Assembly (NCBI GenBank): GCA_002367255.1 | Contig: DFBD01000231.1 | Span: 1-11,553, forward strand | DNA: 11,553 bases | From: Rhodobacterales bacterium UBA3089 | Lineage (GTDB): Bacteria; Pseudomonadota; Alphaproteobacteria; Rhodobacterales; Rhodobacteraceae | Direction: 5' to 3' | Part shown: piece after piece, positions 6,868 through 11,553 of the stretch | How the letters are laid out: each line of letters opens with the position of its first letter | Numbering within the stretch: position 1 is the first letter of the stretch | Made by a program: the position numbers and the translations under genes | The notes under the pieces: generated by a model | What the model was told of the DNA's origin: nothing | Seen by the model: the letters and a program-made list of their open reading frames with translations, nothing else | Database searches by the model: none

Positions 6868-7962
6868 TTACGCCTCGTCTGTTTCTGATGTTGAGTTCTT
6901 GGTGACCGCTGCCGCGGATGCAATCCGTGCCGCCAGTTTTTCCGAGAACCCGCTTTGCGCCAGCGTAAACGCCAGCTTTATCGCGGCTGAAACGCTAATC
7001 GCATCAGCGCTGCCGTGGGATTTTATGACCGTCCCGTTCAGGCCTAGAAATACACCGCCGTTTACATGGCGTGGATCAACCCGGTCTTTCAGCCGCTTAA
7101 GCGAGGCGCTGGCAAATATCGCCGCAACTTTCGCCATTGGTGTATGGGTAAACGCATCACGCAGGAATTCGCCAAACAATTTTGCCGTGCCTTCACTTGC
7201 CTTCAGCGCAACATTGCCGGTGAAGCCGTCTGTGACAATAATGTCGACTCGCTTCGAGGGCAGGTCACTGCCCTCAACAAACCCGATATAATCTATTCCG
7301 TAAGATTCCTGCGAGGTCTCGATCAACTTCGCGGCTTCTTTCAATTCGGGGCGGCCTTTATGATCCTCGGTGCCAATGTTCAGCAATCCGACACGCGGCA
7401 TCTCCAGCCCTAGACCGTTGCGGGCATAGCTTGCGCCCATGATTGCATATTGCAGCAAATCCTGGGCGTCGGCTTTAAGGTCGGCGCCCATGTCCAGCAT
7501 TACATTATATCCCGAAGGGTTGCGCGAGGGCCAAAGCGCGGCGATGGCAGGTCGATTAACCCCGGGCAACTTTCGAAGGCGCAGCATAGCGATCGCCATC
7601 AATGCCCCCGTGTTCCCGCAAGAAACCGCAACCGCAGCCTCGCCTTTTTCGACGCTTTGCAATGCATTCCACATGCTGGAACCCTTGCCCCCTCTAAGGG
7701 CACGCGAAGGTTTTTCATCCATGGATATGACTTTTTCGGCGTGGCGTACATCAACACGTGAAGCTAATTCGGGCTTGTTTCTTAAAAGCGCATTGATTTG
7801 GGCCGAATCACCATGAACAATAAAATATATGTCCGGATTTACCTTGGCGGATATTTCCATGCCACCAATAATGGCCTCTACGCCACTGTCCCCCCCCATT
7901 GCATCGATTGAAACCACAACCGTGTCTGGGGAAAAATTAGTCCGGTCCTCATCTATGGTCAT
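6868..7962 (-). CDS. plsX: Phosphate acyltransferase PlsX
   Basis: Peripheral membrane enzyme that converts acyl-ACP and phosphate into acyl-phosphate, the donor used by PlsY for the first acylation of glycerol-3-phosphate. The 364 residues include the N-terminal signature SIDAMGGD (18-25), HAEKVISMDEKPSRALR (74-90) and VSCGNTGALMA (113-123), all hallmarks of the family. The first 14 residues before TVVVSIDAMGGD are slightly longer than in many relatives. No better downstream start is seen, and AAAGG lies upstream of ATG 7962. It begins 21 bases after rpmF and ends 3 bases before fabH, in the classic rpmF-plsX-fabH operon. plsY is not in the window. Confidence 0.96.
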   Translation of the reverse strand: MTIDEDRTNFSPDTVVVSIDAMGGDSGVEAIIGGMEISAKVNPDIYFIVHGDSAQINALLRNKPELASRVDVRHAEKVISMDEKPSRALRGGKGSSMWNALQSVEKGEAAVAVSCGNTGALMAIAMLRLRKLPGVNRPAIAALWPSRNPSGYNVMLDMGADLKADAQDLLQYAIMGASYARNGLGLEMPRVGLLNIGTEDHKGRPELKEAAKLIETSQESYGIDYIGFVEGSDLPSKRVDIIVTDGFTGNVALKASEGTAKLFGEFLRDAFTHTPMAKVAAIFASASLKRLKDRVDPRHVNGGVFLGLNGTVIKSHGSADAISVSAAIKLAFTLAQSGFSEKLAARIASAAAVTKNSTSETDEA

Positions 7963-7983
7963 ACCGGACTAACCTTTAATTGT

Positions 7984-8187
7984 TTAAGCCGCGTCTTCGT
8001 CGAAGTTCTCTTCGACTATAGCAACGACTTCACGCTCTGCATAGTGACCACAGGCACTGCAAACGTGGTGTGGGCGTTTTAATTCGCCACAGTTTGAACA
8101 CTCGTTCGGGTTGAATGCAGTTAGTGCATCATGTGAACGACGCATGCCACGTTTCATACGTGTGATCTTACTCTTAGGAACAGCCAT
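7984..8187 (-). CDS. rpmF: 50S ribosomal protein L32
   Basis: Small protein of the large ribosomal subunit, 67 residues. The basic N-terminus [20 protein letters not shown] is typical of L32. Four cysteines in two CxxC pairs (Cys30/Cys33 and Cys43/Cys46) form the zinc-binding version of the protein, not the zinc-free paralogue. The tail is acidic. ATG at 8187 has AGAGG upstream at good spacing. It heads the rpmF-plsX-fabH series and follows yceD after 150 bases that hold candidate promoters, so its expression probably ties ribosome production to lipid synthesis. Confidence 0.96.
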   Translation of the reverse strand: MAVPKSKITRMKRGMRRSHDALTAFNPNECSNCGELKRPHHVCSACGHYAEREVVAIVEENFDEDAA

Positions 8188-8244
8188 AACGGACCTCTAA
8201 TTCTTATGTGGGGGCTAACCCCGGCATTCAGCGTCTACATGTCC

Positions 8245-8324
8245 TACATAATTACTATGCGAGAGCGCGCAAACCTGAACAGGAAACGAAGCCGGATAAA
8301 TACTGCAAATTAGAAAAACCGCAA
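8245..8324 (-). promoter_or_regulatory. Candidate tandem promoters for rpmF-plsX-fabH
   Basis: Two minus-strand hexamer pairs lie in the 150-base yceD-rpmF gap. The first is TTGCGG (8324-8319) with TATTTA (8302-8297), and the second is TTGCGC (8272-8267) with TATGTA (8250-8245). Each has a 16-base spacer. Downstream of both, before the ribosome-binding site, GGGG and CCCC form a small hairpin with a 4-base loop (8211-8222). Hexamer matches are partial, so confidence is limited. Confidence 0.35.
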
Positions 8325-8337
8325 GGACTTTCTGCCC

Positions 8338-8919
8338 TTATTCATCAGGATTCGACAGTTTTTCCTTCAATGCAGCTAGGCCAGCGAAGGGTTTAGGGGC
8401 TTCTTCCTCTATATCGCTCGCATCGGGGGGTGAAAAACGGCTCTCCGGCAACTCGGCCCCCTCAACGCGCGGGTATTCGGGAATCGTCAGTGCCAGTGTC
8501 TCCATGGCTACCAGGCCCAGGTCGATTTCCTTGCCCAGCGGCTCCAATTCGTCGTTGTCCGACACATCCAGCGTGATTTCGTTTTCGTCAGGCTCCGGCA
8601 TGGTCGTGAATATACGCCGAACGTCCAGATCAATTCGCGTGCGGACCCTCTCCAGCGTCACAACGCAGTTCTGCGAGACTGTCGCGCCTAGTTGGCCTTC
8701 CAGCAACCAGCCTGCGTCTTCAAACGGCGAAATTCGCCCCACAAACCGCATCTTGCGGATGGAGACCACATCAAAGAGTGCGGCCATTGCGTCGGTCTCA
8801 TTATCCGATGGAACCTCCTCGAACTCAAAATCCGTCGTATTGTTCAACGTAGATACTTTGAGGATTCGCGAGAATTCGGGGGTGGGGTTTTGTGTTTTGA
8901 TCGTTTCTGCCATTGTCAT
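8338..8919 (-). CDS. yceD: DUF177 / YceD-family protein
   Basis: Conserved bacterial protein encoded next to rpmF. In bacteria and plastids the family is linked to 23S rRNA accumulation and large-subunit assembly; the precise activity is not settled. From ATG 8919 it has 193 residues. It shows the family pattern of a mixed N-terminal region, a central VSQNCVVTLERV (81-92) that keeps only one of the usual cysteines (Cys85), an acidic stretch (about 110-135), and ETLALTIPEYPR (140-151). The frame stays open upstream to a TTG at 8958, but the extra 13 residues do not look like the family and no ribosome-binding site supports them. ATG at 8913 is an alternative start. It is divergent from bamE and precedes rpmF. 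Confidence 0.85.
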   Translation of the reverse strand: MTMAETIKTQNPTPEFSRILKVSTLNNTTDFEFEEVPSDNETDAMAALFDVVSIRKMRFVGRISPFEDAGWLLEGQLGATVSQNCVVTLERVRTRIDLDVRRIFTTMPEPDENEITLDVSDNDELEPLGKEIDLGLVAMETLALTIPEYPRVEGAELPESRFSPPDASDIEEEAPKPFAGLAALKEKLSNPDE

Positions 8920-8936
8920 ATCATGCCGAAAAGGGG

Positions 8937-8978
8937 ATTGTAGCGCAAGGTGCGCCAAGATTCGTGGTTTAGATCACG
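8937..8978. promoter_or_regulatory. Divergent yceD/bamE control region with a quasi-palindrome
   Basis: The gap between the divergent starts is 106 bases. A good -10 for yceD, TACAAT, lies on the minus strand at 8942-8937, but no convincing -35 precedes it. CGTGGT-TTAG-ATCACG (8963-8978) is a near-perfect 6+6 inverted repeat that could be an operator for either gene. No clear bamE promoter was found. Confidence 0.25.
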
Positions 8979-9025
8979 CACAAAGGGCGCGAGCAAGAGT
9001 ATTCGGTATTTAAGCGAGGGCAAAA

Positions 9026-9481
9026 ATGTCAGGCAATAAGTTTCAGAAAACAGTTTTGGCCGCTGCATTTGGCGGTGTTTTGGTCGCCAGCGGTTGTTCG
9101 CCTATCGTTAACACCCACGGATATTCGCCAGTTTCGGCCGATGTATCAACCCTCGCCGTTGGTTCCGATACCAAAGCGTCGGTTCTTGAGCTTCTCGGTG
9201 AACCCACCAGCAAAGGCGTTGAGGGCGACAATTCGTGGTACTATGTGTCTTATACTGTCCGCACCTTCGCGTTCTTCCCCCCTAAAATAACCGACCGTCA
9301 AATACTAGCCATCAGTTTCAATGGTGCAGGCCGCGTGGCCGCTGTGAACACCTATGGTCTGGAAAACGGCATCGTTGTTGATCTGAATACGGGCGAAACA
9401 GTGACCGGTGGTCAGTCGCTATCCTTCTGGCAACAGATGCTGGGTAACGTCGGCAACTTTAGCGCTGAATCGTTCCTTTAA
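9026..9481 (+). CDS. bamE: BamE/SmpA-like outer-membrane lipoprotein
   Basis: Small lipoprotein of the beta-barrel assembly machinery family (SmpA/OmlA). It is 151 residues: a signal peptide with a hydrophobic stretch at about 9-22 and a lipobox-like ASGC giving Cys24 as the lipidated residue. The mature part covers about 30-120, with the BamE-type pattern of a short helix (TKASVLELLGEPTS), then WYYVSYTVRTFAFF and ILAISFNGAGRVAAVNTYG strands. Ser follows the Cys, consistent with outer-membrane sorting. The -3 residue of the lipobox is Ala rather than the usual Leu, and an extra C-terminal tail extends past the core. GAGGG lies 7 bases before ATG 9026. It is divergent from yceD, an arrangement I recall from other alphaproteobacteria. 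Confidence 0.86.
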   Translation: MSGNKFQKTVLAAAFGGVLVASGCSPIVNTHGYSPVSADVSTLAVGSDTKASVLELLGEPTSKGVEGDNSWYYVSYTVRTFAFFPPKITDRQILAISFNGAGRVAAVNTYGLENGIVVDLNTGETVTGGQSLSFWQQMLGNVGNFSAESFL

Positions 9482-9668
9482 TCCTGTGGGGTAATGTTCA
9501 GCGTTGGGCAACTCGCCGATTTGAACCTGGTTTTTGGCATTTGGCACCTGTCGTGATGATTTTCGCGAACCTCTCTTTTATTTCTCGCGTGAACTGCGTA
9601 AATTCAGGTCAAACATAAACGCCATTCCTTACCGGTTTCAAGGTGGCGCAGGAATAACAGGAGGCAAC

Positions 9669-10394
9669 ATGGCTGGACACTACACTGCACGTTTTGCTGA
9701 AACGGACGCGGATGTTAAATCCGCCCAAGCCCTACGCTTCAAAACTTTCCGCGGCGAAGGGGACGGCTCCGACATCGACGCTTTTGACCCCATCTGCAAC
9801 CACATATTGGTCGAGGAATCCGATACCGGTCGCCTTGTTTGCACCTTCCGCCTGCTACCATTGGCGAATGGTGCCGAGATTGACAAATCCTACTCCGCCC
9901 AGTTTTACGATCTGGAAAGTCTGCACGATATCAAAGGCATGATCGTCGAGATGGGGCGTTTTTGTATAGACCCCACCTATAATGATCCCGATATCCTGCG
10001 CGTGGCATGGTCTGCTATGACCCGTTTTGTGGATGACAACGATGTTGAACTCCTGTTCGGTTGCTCCAGCTTCGCGGGCACGGATTCCGAGGAATACACC
10101 GACGCATTCGCGCTTCTGAAAGAGCGTCACCTCGCGCCCAAATGCTGGCTGCCAAAAATCAAAGCGCCGAAGGTGTTCCAGTTTGCCCGGAAGCTAAAAC
10201 TGCTCAAACCCAACCCGAAAACCGCCCAAAAACGCATGCCCCCTTTGCTGCGCACTTACCTATTGATGGGCGGTTGGGTGTCTGATCACGCGGTGGTCGA
10301 CAATGATCTGAACACGCTGCATGTGTTCACGGGGTTGGAAATCAAAGGCATTCCGGCCAGCCGCAAACGGTTGTTACGGGCAACGGCCGGGTAG
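9669..10394 (+). CDS. olsB: GNAT-family L-ornithine N-alpha-acyltransferase (OlsB-like)
   Basis: Probably transfers a 3-hydroxyacyl group from ACP to the alpha-amino group of ornithine, giving lyso-ornithine lipid, a phosphorus-free membrane lipid. The 241 residues match the OlsB/GNAT family: ARFAETDADVKSAQALRFKTF (7-27), ICNHILVEE (42-50), GRLVCTFRLLP (54-64) and EMGRFCIDP (94-102), then a C-terminal PPLLRTYLLMGGWV region. The start is ATG 9669 because AGGAGG lies 7 bases before it; the frame is open to a TTG at 9534 but without support. The partner olsA (second acylation) is not adjacent. Instead a convergent AT-rich gene begins 3 bases beyond the stop. Substrate is inferred from the family; a related N-acyl amino acid synthase is possible. 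Confidence 0.83.
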   Translation: MAGHYTARFAETDADVKSAQALRFKTFRGEGDGSDIDAFDPICNHILVEESDTGRLVCTFRLLPLANGAEIDKSYSAQFYDLESLHDIKGMIVEMGRFCIDPTYNDPDILRVAWSAMTRFVDDNDVELLFGCSSFAGTDSEEYTDAFALLKERHLAPKCWLPKIKAPKVFQFARKLKLLKPNPKTAQKRMPPLLRTYLLMGGWVSDHAVVDNDLNTLHVFTGLEIKGIPASRKRLLRATAG

Positions 10395-10397
10395 GGT

Positions 10398-11015
10398 TTA
10401 ACTCCGTCCTGCCGGTTGGGCTGCTGCACTCCACGCTTGCATCGCATATTTTTCGAGATCGTTTGATATAGAAAAGGCCAAAGGAAAGTCGACCTCTATC
10501 TTCTCACCAATATGGCCGTCGGATTTGAATTTGCGATTATTGTAAGAAACATCAACCATTTTGTAGGCATGGTAAGTTCCATTGTAGTGCGCAATGGCGT
10601 TTCTCAAATGGTAAAAAAACTCAATCTCGGCAATTTCCGGCTGCGTATACCCAAAAATTTTTTTATAAAAATCTGCATTAAGTTTAACTGAAGATGATGC
10701 ATAGCCAGGAGAGGCAAGGTCCTTGATAACCTGTTCAAATACGTTCCAACTGGATACAATCAATGCAGTTATGGCATCTTCCTTTAGGTTATCCACCACT
10801 TCTTCGGAAATATTCCCCAAGACGGCTGCATCGAAATTCATTCCTAATGCTAGCGCCATTTCGGACGCTGCGTTCGAAATGGTTTGATGTTCCGTAATAT
10901 TACCTGCTTCAAAGAAGCCCAAGACGCCAAGCTTTACGTAGAAAACCGACCGGATGCTTTCATAGTAGCCGAGTACATTTGCAGAGTTTAGATTGTTAAT
11001 TGTTTCTGTGCTCAT
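10398..11015 (-). CDS. Unrecognised protein with a HEPN-like RX4H motif
   Basis: A 205-residue protein I cannot assign to a named family. It appears all-helical in its middle: DAITALIVSSWNVFEQVIKDL (80-100) followed by IEFFYHLRNAIAHYNG (131-146), where Arg138 and His143 form the RX4H motif that is the active site of HEPN ribonucleases. The C-terminal third is lysine- and aromatic-rich. No signal peptide or membrane segment is evident. ATG 11015 has a strong AGGAG and a near-consensus promoter fitted into the 46-base gap behind pyrE. The gene is much poorer in G+C than its neighbours: rows 10501-10560 and 10621-10680 count 37% and 33%, against 60% for 10081-10140 in olsB. No partner toxin, antitoxin or nucleotidyltransferase is visible. 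HEPN identity and RNase activity are inference. Confidence 0.8.
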   Translation of the reverse strand: MSTETINNLNSANVLGYYESIRSVFYVKLGVLGFFEAGNITEHQTISNAASEMALALGMNFDAAVLGNISEEVVDNLKEDAITALIVSSWNVFEQVIKDLASPGYASSSVKLNADFYKKIFGYTQPEIAEIEFFYHLRNAIAHYNGTYHAYKMVDVSYNNRKFKSDGHIGEKIEVDFPLAFSISNDLEKYAMQAWSAAAQPAGRS

Positions 11016-11032
11016 ATCTACTCCTAGTTTAT

Positions 11033-11061
11033 ATCATAATGGCACGCCCTGAATGTGTGAA
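11033..11061 (-). promoter_or_regulatory. Promoter of the HEPN-like gene
   Basis: On the minus strand, TTCACA (-35, 11061-11056) and TATGAT (-10, 11038-11033) are 17 bases apart, and each matches 5 of 6 consensus bases. The -35 starts directly after the pyrE stop codon. The predicted transcript start lies about 10 bases before the ATG, giving a very short leader that still holds AGGAG. Confidence 0.58.
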
Positions 11062-11553
11062 CTACTTGCTAACCTCGCCAATTCCGCCGTGTGCCAAAGA
11101 CCACCCCAGCGGATCGGCGAAGAACTTCTCAACCTCGTCCAGCGTCTTCACGTCAAAATAATTACCCGCCTTGGCTTCGGCCAAAACGTCATGCCATGTT
11201 GCCAGATAGTGCAGGGTGATGCCGTGCTCGGCCAAATTCTCGCGTGTATTCGGGAAAATATCGTAGAAGAAAATCAATGCCGTGTGGTTGCAAACCCCAC
11301 CCGCATCGCGAATGGCCTGCACGAACTTGATCTTCGATCCGCCGTCCGTCGTCATATCCTCGGCCAGCAGCACGCGCTGGCCTTCCTTCAGCACACCCTC
11401 AACTTGACTGTTCTTGCCGTACCCTTTCGGCTTCTTACGCACATATTGCATCGGCAAGCCCATGCGATCCGCCATCCATGCACCATAGGGGATGCCGCCG
11501 GTTTCGCCACCTGCCACGCTATCAAAGGCCTCGAAACCCACGTCGCGCTGTAC
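11062..11553 (-). CDS. pyrE: Orotate phosphoribosyltransferase, 3' portion (5' end outside window)
   Basis: Transfers the ribose-phosphate of PRPP to orotate, making OMP in pyrimidine synthesis. The frame is open through base 11553, and 163 residues are visible. [20 protein letters not shown] and [17 protein letters not shown] (substrate-site loops with RKKPKGYG) are characteristic of PyrE. The PRPP-binding motif is [14 protein letters not shown] (visible residues 61-74), with the Glu-Asp pair intact. Complete relatives are about 210-230 residues, so roughly 50-65 N-terminal residues lie outside the window. The GTG at 11541 is an internal valine, not the start. The stop is TAG at 11062-11064. 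No terminator follows, so transcription may run into the HEPN-like gene. Confidence 0.93.
   Translation of the reverse strand, partial: VQRDVGFEAFDSVAGGETGGIPYGAWMADRMGLPMQYVRKKPKGYGKNSQVEGVLKEGQRVLLAEDMTTDGGSKIKFVQAIRDAGGVCNHTALIFFYDIFPNTRENLAEHGITLHYLATWHDVLAEAKAGNYFDVKTLDEVEKFFADPLGWSLAHGGIGEVSK

Noticed and set aside
8943..8959. TTGGCGCACC-TTGC on the minus strand upstream of yceD, resembling a sigma-54 promoter.
   Set aside because: The GG and GC dinucleotides are separated by 8 bases instead of the required 10.
9501..9535. tRNA T-arm-like sequence (GGTTCAAATC on the minus strand) followed by a T-rich stretch after bamE.
   Set aside because: The flanking bases do not form a T-stem and no cloverleaf could be built; the possible hairpin (GTTCA/TGAAC) is too weak for a terminator.
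9548..9554. CTGTCGT upstream of olsB, resembling half of a Pho box, which would fit phosphate control of ornithine-lipid synthesis.
   Set aside because: No second half-site is found at the expected 11-base spacing on either side, so a single 7-base near-match is not enough.
9534..9668. In-frame extension of olsB by 45 codons to a TTG start.
   Set aside because: The ATG at 9669 has a consensus AGGAGG and begins the conserved family sequence; the extension has neither.
10658..10664. Run of seven A on the coding strand of the HEPN-like gene, a possible slippage or frameshift site.
   Set aside because: The run begins on a codon boundary (AAA AAA ATT), so the classic heptamer register does not fit, and the frame continues sensibly on both sides. 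The gene is simply AT-rich.

Overview
This window looks like chromosomal DNA of an alphaproteobacterium, most likely Rhodobacteraceae (Roseobacter group). The evidence is gene content and order: a long alphaproteobacterial-type dCTP deaminase, an rpmF-plsX-fabH-ihfA-merR run on one strand, an ArgS followed by a SPOR-domain protein and scpAB, and a GNAT-type ornithine-lipid acyltransferase. Codon use is moderately G+C-rich. No phage, transposase, integrase, CRISPR or plasmid gene is visible. Both end genes are cut by the window: argS at the left and pyrE at the right.

Layout: (1) 1-3796, plus strand: 3' part of argS, a membrane-anchored SPOR protein, then scpA and scpB back to back (chromosome segregation and cell envelope). 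(2) 3799-5070, minus strand: dcd, converging on scpB with 2 bases between, preceded by tRNA-Pro(GGG), which has a clear promoter and an excellent intrinsic terminator. (3) 5071-8919, minus strand: yceD, rpmF, plsX, fabH, ihfA and a merR-type regulator, the classic ribosomal protein / phospholipid / fatty-acid initiation cluster. PlsX makes acyl-phosphate for phospholipid synthesis, FabH starts fatty-acid chains, and IHF-alpha is the nucleoid protein. (4) 9026-10394, plus strand: a BamE-like lipoprotein, divergent from yceD, and an OlsB-like acyltransferase. (5) 10398-11015, minus strand: an AT-rich gene with an RX4H motif suggestive of a HEPN fold, apparently foreign, with its own near-consensus promoter. 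(6) 11062-11553, minus strand: the 3' two-thirds or so of pyrE.

Most of the window is housekeeping. The least ordinary items are the orphan HEPN-like gene wedged between olsB and pyrE, a cluster of four GANTC sites in 32 bases at the start of the SPOR gene, and the position of the tRNA-Pro terminator directly against the dcd start codon. No gap without a gene exceeds 300 bases; the largest (9482-9668, before olsB) shows no convincing terminator or promoter.
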